From Hirudinaria manillensis (Eukaryota > Annelida > Clitellata > Hirudinida > Hirudinidae): a DNA stretch of 64,000 bases. Where the stretch lies: NCBI GenBank assembly GCA_034509925.1, contig CM067531.1, positions 1,522,501 through 1,586,500 of the forward strand, given 5' to 3'. Under the pieces are notes generated by a model. The model was given only the letters and a program-made list of their open reading frames with translations, searched no databases and had not been told where the DNA came from. This document shows, piece by piece, positions 1-13,580 of this stretch (position 1 is its first letter; every line of letters begins with the position of its first letter). Both the position numbers and the translations under genes were made by a program.

Positions 1-1141
1 CCATTGTGGGCCATGCAGAACGCCCCAAAATCTGAGTTCAAGGCCTGTTCCTCCTCCTCTTCAACACTGGTCATCTTTGGCAGAGTGAAGTAGCTGGTTA
101 ACGAGAAAAGTTAATAACGATGACGATAACTATAACAATAACTACGATAAAGATTATTATAACGATCCGAATCACTAACTTCCACATGAGGGGGCTGTCG
201 GGGCCCACCTTGCCGAGGCGGGGTCCGTTGCCGTCGACGAATCTCCACCTGGCGTTGGCGACAAAGTTGTCGACGGCGCAGTTGACGTGGTCCATGATGA
301 CGGCGGCTCCCTGGGAGTTCATGTCCCGCAGTTTCTTGCGGAGACCCTCGCAGGCATTGTTCAACTGGTCGTCCCTTGGCGTGAAGGGAGGCCTGGAAAT
401 TAGTTAGTATTTATTACATATTAGTTACATATTTATTAATATATTAGTTAGTATTTATAATATTGTTCATAAAAATATTAATAATAATAAAACAGTTGAT
501 ATTCGATGCTAATGATGGGTATAAATGGCACATTTTGAAAACTGAGATTTATGCAGAATTATATAATTTATTATTATATATTACATCTATATTCAATATA
601 GACTTGTGAAGCTAAGAAAAAGTTGTTTGGCTAGAACTGATATAAACATTATTATCTATTCTTAATTGCTTGCAATTTATCATTTGCATCAATTTATCAA
701 ATTACATTCAACATAAGATTATAATAACGTTATTGATAGTAATAATTAGTAGTAATTAAAAGTAGTTTTCAATCCTCAAGTAGACATAAAATCATTTAAA
801 AGGTTAATTAATAATTTAATATATTTACTGGCTGGAGTAGAAATTCTTGATGGCCTGTGAAATGTCAATCTGACATTTGAGGCGTCTGAAATTTTGATCT
901 GGTATCAAGTGGATGTCACTGTCTGGCTTATCGTCCCCCCTGGCACCAGCTGACGATAATGATAATGATGATGTTACTCAGTTGTTTATGGTAAATATGG
1001 CAATGCGATATTAAAAAGGCATGAAACGAGTGAAAAAAAACAACATAATGAAGGCTTTGAGGAAAGAAAAAAAGTAAAAAAAATTGCAAAAATGATCTCA
1101 TAATTAAATTAAATGATTGTTCTGAGATAAGATTGATGATG

Positions 1142-1196
<55 letters not shown>

Positions 1197-3094
1197 TAAT
1201 AATAATAAGATAAGATGAATGATAAGATTGATGTAAAAGATTAAAAAATTTTAAATGAAAAAATGTATATATACTTAAAAAGTTGCAAGAGACCTAAAGA
1301 TGATCCAAAGCATAGCTGATCATAAAATCAATGATTTACAATCAAGAACTTATGTTTTTGGCAAAAAGTAAAAAAAAAGCATGAAAATTGAAAAAATGGA
1401 CTACAAACTTGAGACATCTGAGAACATAATAAATAAAAACAACAACAATAATAATAATAATAGGACATAATAAGACAGAACAATGTTAGACCGACTTATG
1501 TCCAAACTATTTTAGCAACAACAACAACACAGTAGCGGAAGCAGTCGACTTAAAATTTAAATCTGGCCTTACCACATATAACATTATCATTATAAATAAT
1601 TAATCAACTGTGGATAATTTATGTATCGCATGTGTATATTAGTAATCGACTTACCCAGGATGGTGGTTCTGAAGTGAGAGACAACGTCTTCCACGTGGCA
1701 CTGGTGGAATTCCCAGAACCTGTGCTTGGGCATCACCTCGTTCTTCAGCACCCACCTTATGGCCTTTAAATTAATCATAATCATGCATTCAGTTGTTGAA
1801 TATTCATGCTGACATTAATATTAATGACTTGACCGTGTCCAGCAAATGAATCGTGATCCGCCATTGCTACCATCGCCACCCCACAACTATCACTAGCACC
1901 ACATCATCCATAAGTGTTATCGATATCACCATTCAAACCTAATCATCATCATCATCAACAACACATCCACATCAGCAGCATGTGAGATGCAAACTTGCAT
2001 CAACAACAACAAAAACAAACTAGAGCAAAAAGACAACACTCACAGACAACTGGCCTTCTTCAGTGACATGGGAGGGTATTCCCCTGTGATCCCACCAACC
2101 AGCTCCGACCTCAATGGAGAAGTGCCAGAGTATCCTGTCCATCAGGTAGGCAGGCTTGAGGTGCGGACTATTGATCATGTTGTACGAGCAGTCGGGATTT
2201 TCGAGAATCCAGCGACTCTCGTTGGCCGTGTGATTGTAGACCAGGTCGGTTAGGCTGAGCACGTTCCAGTCGTTCTTCATGACGTCCACCAAGCCTCTCA
2301 AATCCTCCATGGAATACGTTCGATTCTGGAAATTATCAGAGTTTAATCAAAATTGCAGGCCTATAAGTCGTGCCTTTAAAATAAGAGTCTTCCGACTCAC
2401 CTTGGTGAAGTATCTCGGGTCCAGTCTTCTTTGGTCCCTCAGGCAGTAAGCCGAATCGGAATTGCCGAGCTCCTGGACGGGGGTGAAGTGGATCATGTTG
2501 TACCCCGACTCCTTGGACACCCTCAGTCTGTCCGGCCACTGGTCGAAGGTGCCCAAAAGCTTCGGCATGACGGTGTGGCAGCAGATGGAGTTGAGGCTCA
2601 TCCTGTCGTCCATTTTTCCGACGAGAAGAACCGGATCGACCAGGAAGTATCCTCCTCCGACGGCTTGCTTTTTGTTGGTGCTATTGACGAATTAAGTCTT
2701 GTTAATGACAAAATACAAATGACGATTGTTATTTCATTGATTTTGGTCTTAAAATTTTCCGACAACACAAGTCACAGACATTATAAAGGAGTGTGGAAAA
2801 AAACACTTCCAAAAATAATGAACCCTTTCAGAATTATATTCCAAAAGAAATTAAAACCACTGTTACATTACCTTCCATCGATGGTAAAGAAATAGTTGAA
2901 AGAACCGGCCAAGACGATCGGGACTTCTGCATAACTGTCGTAATTGTCCGACCTCAGCGGAGACTCATTGGTCCACTGCACCTCCCTGTACTTGTCCCTG
3001 TTAGGACCCTCTCTCGGATCAATTGGATGGTTGACAAAGACTTTCACTGGGAGACTGGTCAGACTTGCATCCAATATAAAGTGGAGCCTCCATC
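1..3094 (-). CDS. AGL: Glycogen debranching enzyme, N-terminal exons (partial; continues beyond left edge)
   Basis: Bifunctional cytosolic 4-alpha-glucanotransferase/amylo-1,6-glucosidase of glycogen breakdown. Seven consecutive minus-strand exons, all with GT-AG borders, read in gene order: 3094-2872, 2680-2401, 2325-2044, 1763-1655, 939-829, 392-180 and 93-1. Together they match the N-terminal part of animal AGL in order. Recognisable blocks are SGYNMIHFTPVQELG, LTDLVYNHTANESRW (the GH13-type Asn-His region), NSPHLKPAY and AFCMAHNG. Phases agree across the last two junctions (829 to 392, and 180 to 93). The catalytic and glucosidase parts lie to the left of the window. The first coding exon is not settled (see 4107-4190). 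Identity is confident from the motif series; exon edges are inferred by eye. Confidence 0.92.
1139..1208. repeat. (AAT)n microsatellite
   Basis: About 70 bp of nearly pure AAT triplets with single-base interruptions, inside an AGL intron. Confidence 0.9.
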
Positions 3095-5132
3095 CTATAA
3101 AAGCAGAATGTATGAGATTAGTATAACTATCAGGAAAATTCCATTTCCAGTTTAAGCTGCATATAAAAAGAGGTTTCTATAATCCATGCAATAGTATATA
3201 AGTTAAATCTAATCTTATAATAAGGGCAATTGGTCAATCACAATAACCAATGCAACCTAGTTCACCCAAATAGCTGCTGACTTATAAGCTTAGTAATTAA
3301 AGCTAAAATAACATTTGTAATCTTGCCTTTTTGCAATCTGTATAAAACTGCTTCTTGAAAATCTCCATGTTTTAAAATTAAAAGTCGTGACTGGGCCTCA
3401 GCAAAATTCGCCATTTTAATATATAAGCTACTCGAATATTGAAAGCTCCACTTAATAAGCCTTAGCTCTAGCAATTAAAAAGAAATTCTCTCAAAATATG
3501 TTCGAAATAATCTTTAACCTAATTTTAAAAATCTATTGCCTTCTGCTCAATTAAATCTTAAATTAAAATTAATCGAGGTCCAATTTCGCGTCCATCAAAT
3601 TTAAAAAAATGCTTTAAATTCAACACTGAGGCCAGAACTTCACTTAATCTTTTCGTCTTGTTTGGCTTTGAATTGACCGGCCTTTACCTTAGTTTTGTAA
3701 ACAACTCAACGTTAAGCGTTAAAAATTAACAGCCCAATGGTTTCACTTTAAAAATTCCAATAATGTGTTTTTTTAAATTAAACGCAATTAACTAAGTGAT
3801 TCGTTTGTCACGAAATCATTCCTTATCTTGATGAATTGCAGACATCTGAATCGGCTTGCATTGGTACCATGTTTCATCGAAAATAAATCAAAATCTGTAT
3901 TAAGACTTAAGATTATAGTCAAATAGTAACTATACGAATTCTGGATTTTCAATGAATTCGACAGGAGAAAGATCATCATTCGAACTATTATGAAGTTTTT
4001 TCCTTCAACGAGTGCCGATATACTTATTATTTAGCAAATATTTCATTCAATATTAATTGATATTAGTAATTATTAATTAAACGATTGATTGTAATTACTT
4101 CAGTCTCAAGTAGACGCCCGTGTGTGGCGGAAGCAAGGTATTCCGGATGAACGCTTCACCTGTGCCGTTGTATAAGACCATTTCGCCAGAAGTTATTTTA
4201 ATCAATTTTTTTTTATCGAATTATTCCCTAAACCCTTAGTGGAGCCATGGTATTTCATAGGTTGACCTTAGAGCGACATACTCTAAGAATGACTAACCAT
4301 CGCCAATGTTACCTTGATTAAAAATTCCATATTTTTGGTTTGTTGGTTTTTTTTTTAATTGGACAATAATAGTTTATCGTAATTAGTTCTTCGCCCACCC
4401 CACGCACCAAGATTCTGTCGTGGACATTTTTGAACATTTTACATTTTTAATTCACTTGCCCACGCTATATTAATATAATTGGTTTGTTGTTTACTTTTTA
4501 TTTGAAATAATAAATATAATAAATACTTTGGTTACTTGAATTTCATATTTTTCTACGTTCGAACATGGAATATTTTTTATTAATTAAGTATTTAATTTTT
4601 AAGGTTATTTTGATTAAAGTTAGGAATTAACAAGCTTCTTTTATATAAAGTATTCCTATACATTAAAATGCTTTAGCTATAATAAAATATAATTTAATTA
4701 CAGAGAGAATAACATAATTTATAATAATTCATTTATAAGCAGAGAGAAAAAGGTCTGATATTTATTGGCAATTAAAACTGCAAAGAAAAGTTAATTAGGA
4801 AATTATTTTCCATGCCAGTTGTGATCTTCTTTCTTGTAACACGAATTAGCAATTTAGGAAAATGGAAGTCTATTTTGCTGAAAACAAAAATTTTTTTTTA
4901 AATTTAGCAGTTAAGCATTTAATCTCTTAGCACGAATAAATAAACCTAAAACTAAAAGTCAGTGTTAGTCCAGTTATGACAGGATTAGTCTAATTAAACT
5001 ATCTATTTAAAGGTATTTAAATTGTAATCGTTTAATACATACATTAATATTATTTTAATTATATATATATTTAAAATATTTAAATTATATATATATATAT
5101 AAAGTATTTAAAGAGTAATTGGGAAACAAAAC
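3095..5132. other. AT-rich intron/intergenic sequence with one candidate AGL 5' exon
   Basis: No convincing gene. On the minus strand 4190-4107 is open (reads MVLYNGTGEAFIRNTLL) and ends at a GTAATT donor, so it could be the upstream AGL exon, but its phase does not fit the frame of the exon ending at 3094. Around 5065-5102 there is a run of TA dinucleotides. Confidence 0.35.
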
Positions 5133-5701
5133 CTGCACAAGTACGACAGCATCTCTGTTTAATAACGTTATCGCTGCAGTCTTTTTCAGTCAAATCGTAC
5201 TGTTTACACCATCCTTCCTCTCCGTATTTGCAATCTTTGGTAGTATATTTTTGTTTAAATTAAAATTATGTTTAATAAAATAAATAGATGATTGCCATAA
5301 TAAAGACTACTAAATAAGTTATCAAATGATTATTAAATCTAATTAGTCAAGTTAAGTGTCGGTTTTATGTTTTGCTTACTCTCTGGATTCTTGGCCGCAA
5401 GGTTTCTGCATTTTTGGCAGCATTCCTTTTCAATGTGCTCTTCGTAGCAGTCAATGTCCAAATATCCCATGCAGTAACTGCCATCCTTGCAAGTGTCACC
5501 TGTAAATAAATAATTAAATAAATAAATTAATTAATTATTAACCTATTAATAAATAAAAAGTTATGTGTATATTAATGAATTAGTCTTGTTAAGAAATAGA
5601 TAAAGCACGATTGGTTCAGTTGTGCCCGTGGACAACTTACTTCGAACAGCAACAACGAAGACCAACAAAATGAAATGTAGCGCTAACATACAATACTTCA
5701 T
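5133..5701 (-). CDS. Small secreted six-cysteine-module peptide, copy 1
   Basis: Three minus-strand exons. A signal-peptide exon near 5701-5638 starts MKYCMLALHFILLVFVVAV and ends at a GTAAGT donor. Module 1 (about 5501-5385) contains CKDGSYCMGYLDIDCY followed by ECCQKC. Module 2 (about 5243-5133) contains DCKYGEEGWC followed by RCCRTC. Each module has six cysteines with spacing C-x5/6-C-x7-C-x8-CC-x2-C, one module per exon. This resembles ShKT-like or other small disulfide-rich secreted domains, but the adjacent CC differs from standard ShKT and I cannot name the family. The 3' end is unsettled: the frame stays open after module 2, or it splices on. A paralogue lies at 7093-7642. The role (defence peptide, toxin-like or structural) is unknown. 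Confidence 0.65.
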
Positions 5702-6370
5702 TTCTAATGAAAGCGGTTCGGTTGTTGTTTTTATTTTTGTTTGGTTAGCATCGCTGGACTTCAATTTATACTTCGTGTTTGTAATGGATTTTATTTTTTC
5801 AATGTAGTCGATTTGACCACGCTTAAACGTGTGGGGTTGTTTATGTTAGCAAACTATTTTGGAGCAATTGATTGAAAATTAAATAATATTTTGGTAACTA
5901 AAGCCACACGAGGGTGTTTAACTATGAATCTGAAATTGGTCTACTTCTTAGAGCTAGTGATCTCAATGTTGCATCTTTTTCCTTGTAGAGCATTGCTTTA
6001 AGATAGCAATATCTCAAGAATCGAATCTCAATGATAGTATTTTAGCTTGTTATTGCTAAATTTGATATATTGTAAAACAAGTTTCGTAAGTTATTTTCAA
6101 TGTTCTACGGATTATTAGTTGCGCTAATATACTTATATATAATATAATATAGTAATAATTAACTAGAAGGAAACTTGATTACTTGCTGATTCCATACCAA
6201 CCGATAGAAAAGAGCGAAAATCGTCAGTTACATAGAAGGAGTTAGGAGATTTATGAAAGCATACGAGGACGAATAAATATGTGATTGAAGTGGTGATTGA
6301 AGACGAGGAGAAGAGATTGAATAGCTTTCAGTTCAACCAGTGCAAAGAGAAAGGTTCGGAAGATGTCAAA

Positions 6371-6562
6371 CGTTTGATATCTTGATAGCAATCGGTGTCT
6401 GAGATGTTTGGACATGGATCCTTTTTTTATCAGTGCACTCATCATCATCACCTTGTGAAATTAAAATTAACTTTTATGTCTGGCCAATTTGATTTGATTT
6501 GTTTTAACTTTGATTAATTTGGACTTTGATTACCACGTAAAGTGTTTACAGCCAACAAATTC
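6371..6562 (-). pseudogene. Broken third copy of the six-cysteine peptide gene (signal exon plus module 1)
   Basis: Minus-strand sequence here closely matches the signal-peptide and module-1 exons of the gene at 7093-7642, including the GDDDDC-type start and the PNISDTDCY block. A run of seven A (plus-strand T near 6421-6427) shifts the frame between these two parts, and the signal-peptide exon has lost its start. It lies between the two intact copies, so it marks a tandem triplication with one dead copy. Confidence 0.7.
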
Positions 6563-7092
6563 CATCCTCTGACTGTTGATATTTAACCCTTCTTCGAGGC
6601 AAACAGAGGAGCAGATATATTTACTTTCTCAGATGAGGCAATTAAAGGTTTTAATTGTAGAATTGAGAGTAATATTTTTGGCTTTCGATAATTCTTTAAT
6701 TTAAATGAAATCTTTGTGGGTTTTTGCAATCCTAATCGCAAGTTTAGTTAAACCGTTTGATTTCACTGGTGGAATTTTTGGAATTTTAAATTTATTCTTC
6801 ATTTGCAACTTAAACATTTAAAATCAATTGTGTATTAAGATAAAAATTTAGTTATGCTTCTATTTCATTACTGCTTTATCATCTATTTCATATATTAAGC
6901 TTTTATGGAGATATTTTCCATCTTCTTATTCCATAGAGTATTCTTGATATTCCAGGAAGAGACCTAGTTAAAATTTTGGTAATTCAAGTCAATTGCTGCG
7001 TTATTATTATAATTTTTGGAAATCTAAATTATTTAGTAATCTATATGTTAAAATTAACAATATTTAACGCTTTAAAAATTATTTTCATTAAA

Positions 7093-7642
7093 TTTATTCC
7101 ATTTCCAGTTACCGTTGCATGTCAGGCAACATGCACCATTTATCCAATCAACGTCACATTGATCGCCCATGTCATTGCAAAATTCAAATTCTCCATATTG
7201 ACAATCTGTACAAAAATAAATTCAGAATTTGATCAAAAATAAAAACCCCCGAAATGCCACTCGCTATTCAAAAGAAGGGTTAGTAAAGCAAGTGAAGGGA
7301 GCTAAGGAAGTCGATGAAATTACACCAATTCTTACAATTTACTTGAACAAAGGATTAAATTGAATGAAGAATAAATTACTTGTAGGATTTTTTGCTGCTA
7401 TGCTTCTGCACTTGAGACAGCAATTTTTCTGCGTTATATCTTCATAGCAATCGGTATCTGAGATGTTTGGACATGAATCCATTTTATCCGAGCAATCATC
7501 ATCATCACCTTTTAAAATATAAGCAATTTCTATTGCAGCAACATTTAATTTAATTTGTATTAATAAAGCTTAATTATGACTACCGCGTAAAGTACTTGCA
7601 GCCAACAAAATAGAACAAAAGACCACGAAAAAGAACTTCATT
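7093..7642 (-). CDS. Small secreted six-cysteine-module peptide, copy 2
   Basis: Same three-exon plan as the copy at 5133-5701. The signal exon (7642-7586) starts MKFFFVVFCSILLAAS and ends at a GTAGTC donor. Module 1 (about 7511-7384) begins GDDDDCSDKMDSCPN and ends NCCLKC. Module 2 (about 7206-7093) begins DCQYGEFEFC and ends ACCLTCNG just before a possible GTAACT donor. An acidic DDDD run precedes the first cysteine. Both copies share an RxxAAKNP tail on module 1, an Arg-x-x-Ala-Ala-Lys-Asn-Pro linker at the exon end. The product is predicted to be extracellular. The family is not recognised; the repeated one-module-per-exon design is directly visible. Confidence 0.68.
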
Positions 7643-9325
7643 ATTGTTTTATGAAATGTTGAATTTTTTGAATCCCATCTGCAAACAATCAGAATCGGAC
7701 TTCGTTATAAGACGTGAGGACAGAATTTATCCACGCAATAAAAGGTTTGTTAACGATTCAACCCCAATTTATTTGTTTGCTTCAAAGAAATTTGTCGTGG
7801 CTTTCAGTTGTGGATGAAATTATGTTGTTTAAATATTTTTAAATATTCTTAGATTTTTTTTTAAATTTTAATATTGATTCAATCCATGTTCTGATTTTGT
7901 TAAGTTTTTTTCTTGACTTTGAAACAGATTCAGCATTCAATTAAAAACATCCGTCAATCCAGTTTATCCCGGCAATTTATGTAAATGAATCGGAACAAAA
8001 TGAACCTTTAATCTCTTTATGTTAATATTATTATATATTATTATTATTATTATTATATATTAATATGTTATTATTATTTATATTAATATTTACATTAATT
8101 AATCTCTGAATATTTCAGATTTAAATTACTTTTAAGTTTCTGCTTTTTATAATGGAAGGCTAACTTGACTGATGGAAGGATTTTGTTGTTTTTTTTTCGA
8201 TTTTTCAATTTTAATATTTCAACTAGTACGTTCTCATTCATTAAATCTTATTGACGCCACCTACATTATTTGACCGATTATGAAAGTGAAATAAATACAT
8301 AAAAATAAAAACCCATTTTTTTGAATAAACATCAATACCTGACAATACATCTTATTACGACAATGAATATAATTTAATTATATCAAAATATATTAAATAT
8401 AGATAAAATATTAAAATATATTATGTATATTAAATATAATTTTATTATATTAAAACGTGGTTGATTGGGAAAGCGGTGATAAAGATCTCAAAAAATATCA
8501 TCACATCGCAACTTCAAAATCTGAATTTGGTAAAAAAAAATTCAGATTCATATTTTGGCTCCAATGTCCTTAGAATAATTAGCAATTGAATTAATGATTT
8601 TTATTGCAATTCAACACAAATCTTCGTCTTATTTAATTGTTTGTTTCACAAAATAATATTTTATTTATTCACCATATTTATGATCCATGATTTGCTGTGC
8701 TATGAGAAAAACTGTGAGAGAAACTGAAGATTAAATTATAGTTTCCCTGCAATAAAATATTTTAACATTATTAGTTAAATAATAATAATTATTATTATTA
8801 TAGTTATGTTCTTAATAAACAATATGATATTAGCAGATATTTTGACTACTGAAGCTATCAGCTCACATTTGGGATATTTTTTTGTTCATTCATAATTACT
8901 TTTCCCGACGATAGCAGACATCAAGACAAACGCCATGTCCTTGACTTGAGAAATCTCAACATGTTACGAAACTCATTTTGGTATAAAATTTAGGAATATT
9001 TTTTTTTGTTTTGTTGTTTTGATCCCCTCAAAATGCTGCTCATACTTTTATTAGTTTAGTTACTGAAAAGCTTTCAATTTTAATTTTAGTTTTATCTCGT
9101 TCTGCATATACAAAAAACATTATTTACAAATACAAAACGAGGTGATATCACATAACCGAACTCAACAATAAATATCGCGGCAAAGATACAACGTCTTAAG
9201 TACATCTGCGAAATGACTACAAAACTAATAAAAATGAGCGGACTACTGGCACCGACCCCAGACATTCAGTTCTAAGATTTCAAGAGGTTTCATAAAAAAA
9301 TTATTGCTTAGTGCATGGTTTGTCG
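7643..9325. other. AT-rich intergenic sequence, no gene seen
   Basis: Contains short TTA and TATTA tracts (about 8030-8095 and 8350-8450). I see no supported exon. Confidence 0.6.
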
Positions 9326-12300
9326 TCAACAGGCAGTCTTTTCAGAAATTGGTGAAAGACTTTCAGATGAAGAATCGCTTTCTTGGAATACATCGTTTTG
9401 AGTTGAGATAGATTTGTTGTTATTGTCTTCCTTGGTGTTGTTCAAGTTTTGGTTGTCGCTTGGTTCAAGGTCAAATAGAAACTGGGAATGAAGTTTTATG
9501 TGAAGTGAATATGATGCATGGATAATGGGTGGCAAGACAATCTTAAAAGGTTTTTTTCTACATTTACAATTTCCATTAAATAGATTTGGTTTGCTAAAAT
9601 TAAGTATCAAAAGGACAATTCAAACTATTAGAAACTTACTCTGTAGTTCTTGATGATCACTTCAGTTGCTTTAGGCCAGGTTGTGAGCTGAGCATTAACA
9701 GTTCCATCTATTCTAAAATTCGAAAATCAAAAATATAAACATTTTCCCCATTACATTCATTTTATTGTCAATAAATTTGCTATAAACACATCATGAAACT
9801 GAACAATACTAAACTAAACTAAACTGAACTAATCCTAAATCCTAACACAACACTATACCAAAAATCAAATAACTAGATCATATACAAAATATAATATAAT
9901 AAATATTTAATGATAAAAGATTTAATAACTTGGAACTGACGATGCCACAGAGTCTTAATATCTTTAAAAAACAACAAGAGAGCTCAAAAAGTCACTTGTA
10001 ATTGAACAAAGCAGGAGAGAAAATCATTGCAAGGTTCGAAGCATCCATTTTGTTTGCATCGCTTCTGGTGGAAACCCTGCACAAAAGACCGGTATAAATA
10101 GCTTAAAACTATAATGTGGCAACTCAATTATATCACAATTTAAAAAAAAAAAAGACAAATATTTGAATTTATTTATTTATTTTTATGAATTTAGTTTTAT
10201 GTTTCAACATGTCTTACTCGAATCACCATTATCAGAATTGTCGCCATGGATTACTAAACTCATCTTTCAGAACTCCTTACTCAATTAATTTCCTAACAAT
10301 TAGTAATAATTAATTGTTAATCATAATCAGTCAACAACGAGATATTAATTGTTAATTACTTGTTGAGATGCTGGAAGACCATCATGAGGAGAGCTTCGTT
10401 TTTTGGCGGAAGTTTCTTGAGGCACTCCTTCAGTTCCTCGAGCATGGAATCCGACATTTTATCTCCTGAGGGTCGCTGGAAAACAACGACAATACCAATA
10501 ATAATAATAACAACAATAATAATAATAATAACAGCCATAACAACAATACTAGTGAATAACTGCACATTAACATAATTTTAATATAAAAATACAAATTGCT
10601 TAAATAAAAGGTAGAAATTTTAGGTTCATTAATTTCGAATCATTTTGTCTTTTGGCAAACTAAGTTGAATGTATTTGAAGTATTGAATGTATTTGAATTA
10701 TTGAACGTATTGATTGTGATATTCCCAAAATAAAACAAAAAAAAATAAGAAAAATTAAATAATTTCTGAAATCTGTCCCATCAATTCCCCGTCATCACCT
10801 TAAATATTTTAAATATTTCTTGCTTCACCTCTTTGGTAAATAAAAGTTCATTAGCCTGCAAAAAAAGAAACAAAAGTAAATGAATGAGGACATAAAATGA
10901 TAAATTATTATTATTATTATAATGTATATTAACACTTTATAATTAATTAATTACTTTATTTATTAACTATTAAAACATAATTTATTATTATTATATTAAA
11001 TGCAGTTCCAACTGACTTGCATGAGAAGGTTCTTTGTATATTTGGCTATCGTGTAAATATCCACTTCTGGAAATATTTCATCACAATCATCTCCGTCGCT
11101 GCTGAGCATCTTCTCAGAGATCTCTCGGAATTTCACTTCTGAACCGCTCTTTCTATAAATTCCCTAATTGTTGGGACGTTAAATCGTTTTTAATTTAATT
11201 AAATCATTTTTAATTTAATTAAATCATTTTTAATTTAATTAAATCATTTTACATTTAATTAAATCTTTTAAGTTCAATATTCTGCAAACATTTTTCTCAT
11301 AATACAAAAAAAAGTTCCCCACAAATGCATTTAAACCAAACATATAAACATGTTAGAAATTAAAAATAACCCAAAACCTACTTAAAATTAATCTAATTTT
11401 CATCAATTTCTCACTTAAAACAACATAAAAAGTATAAAAACTGCAATCATGTATAAAAACCAAAGCCAATTCTGCCTCAGAAAATCAGACCTCTCGGTTC
11501 AGTCCGTGATTGTCGACGTGAGTCAAACTCATTTTTATCATTTTTATTTTCATGTCGTCGTCAAGTTCCGAGAATCCGATCGTGCTGTTTCGAGTCTTCT
11601 CCGAGCCTTTCCAGGAGTTCCTCTCTGCTCTCATATCTTTCAAAGTGCAATTTCATTGATCACTGATTGATTACAATTGATTACCAATTGATTTCATTCA
11701 ATTAATTATTAGTTAATTAGTAATTACACAAGATTTAATAGGTCATCCGAGTGAGTCATAAAGGTCGGATGTTTCTTGACTTGTCGTATCTTGTAGCATC
11801 TTGCACGAAAGAAATGGCAAGCAAACTGTTCATTTAGATAGTGTTGTGGATAATTTTATTTTTAATTGTTAGATTTAACAAAAAAATGTTGTAAATGTTT
11901 ATTTAATCGTCTGGACTTTTAGAATCCAAATTCAAAGGTCGAAGAATTTCAACTTCTGCAATTCAAAAAGCGATAAACAATACAAAACACCGTTGCGTTT
12001 CTGCAACAAATGCTAAAAATAAAACGATTGACATTTTCAATGTCATCATCATTTAAACAACCACATGACATCCTTGGTGACTAAGAAAGCAGATGTTGCT
12101 GAGGATTGCAATAACAATAACATATATGTTATGTTGTTATGTTGTGTTGTGTTATGTTATGTTATGTTATGTTGTGTTGTGTTGTGTTGTGTTGTGTTGT
12201 GTTGTGTTGTGTTGTGTTGTGTTGTGTTGTGTTGTGTTGTGTTGTGTTGTGTTGTGTTGTGTTGTGTTGTGTTGTGTTGTGTTGTGTTGTGTTGTGTTGT

Positions 12301-13548
12301 GTTGTGTTGTGTTGTGTTGGTTGTGTTATGTTGTGTTGTGTTGTGTTGTGTTGGTTATGTTGTGTTGTGTTGGTTGTGTTGTATTGTGTTGTGTTGTGTT
12401 GGTCGTGTTGGTTGTGTTATGTTGTGTTGTGTTGTGTTGTGTTGGTTATGTTGTGTTGTGTTGGTTGTGTTGTATTGTGTTGGTCGTGTTGGTTGTGTTG
12501 GTTGTGTTATGTTGTGTTGTGTTGCATTGTGTTGTGTTGTATTGTGTTGTGTTGTGTTGTGTTGTGTTGTGTTGTGTTGTGTTGTAAAGTGTTGTGTTGT
12601 GTTGTGTTGCGTTGTGTTGTGTTGTAAAGTGTTGTGTTGTGTTGTGTTGCGTTGTGTTGTGTTGTGTTGTGTTGTGTTGTGTTGTGTTGTGTTGTGTTGT
12701 GTTGTGTTGTGTTGTGTTGTGTTGTGTTGTGTTATGTTATGTCATGTTATGTTAATGGTAGCCAATGAATTTCTAGTAATGAATAGTTTAGATTAAAAAT
12801 AATCCCAATTGTGATGTAAACAAGTCAAGCAATAACTTTGCTTTTGTTATCGTTAAAAGCAAATAGGTACATAAGAGTACGTTATGATTGTCTGATTAAT
12901 TAATTAATTAATTATTAATATTAATTATTTGTTAAAATTGGTTTCCTCACTTTTTGTCGGCCAATCGGACTTCATGCTATCCAGGATCGGCTCAGAAGAT
13001 TTCCTGCTCGTTCTGCGCAGCATTGGCGGACTGAACGTCCTGGTGCATATAAATTAACATAAATTAACATCAAATTAACATCAAATTGACATCAATTAGC
13101 AATGGATCGGTTTAGTCTTACAATGGAGCAGTTTAAGGATGAATCGCAGTCGGAAAAGATGTCCAAAAGTAAGCTTAGAATCATTATCAAAACTGTTCAA
13201 AACTGTATCATCATCATCATCATCATTTATTTGTTACTTGGTTAAGGAAACATAGCATCAAAAAGAACAAGTGAGGCCATGGTTACTCCATCATCATCGT
13301 TGTCATCCTCATCATCATCATCAAATCGTCGTCGTCATCATCATCATCATAATTGCTGCACCAGCTGACCTCGTAATCTCCTCGTTGGGGTTAAACGTGA
13401 ACCTCGGCTCCCGAGATCTTTCCCTCGTTCTGAACTTTTCCAGCCGTCGGAGCAAATCCGATTTGCAATGGTTTGATTTGTCACTCACTTCAGAAGACTG
13501 TTATTGAAAATAATAATAATAATAATAATAATAATATCAATAATAACG

Positions 13549-13580
<32 letters not shown>

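Noticed and set aside
2431..3155. Plus-strand frames over AGL exons
   Set aside because: Antisense shadows of AGL exons, running into introns.
12065..12796. Three overlapping long frames of Cys/Val/Leu repeats
   Set aside because: Produced by the 5-bp TTGTG satellite, which stays open in all three frames; no codon signal or homology.
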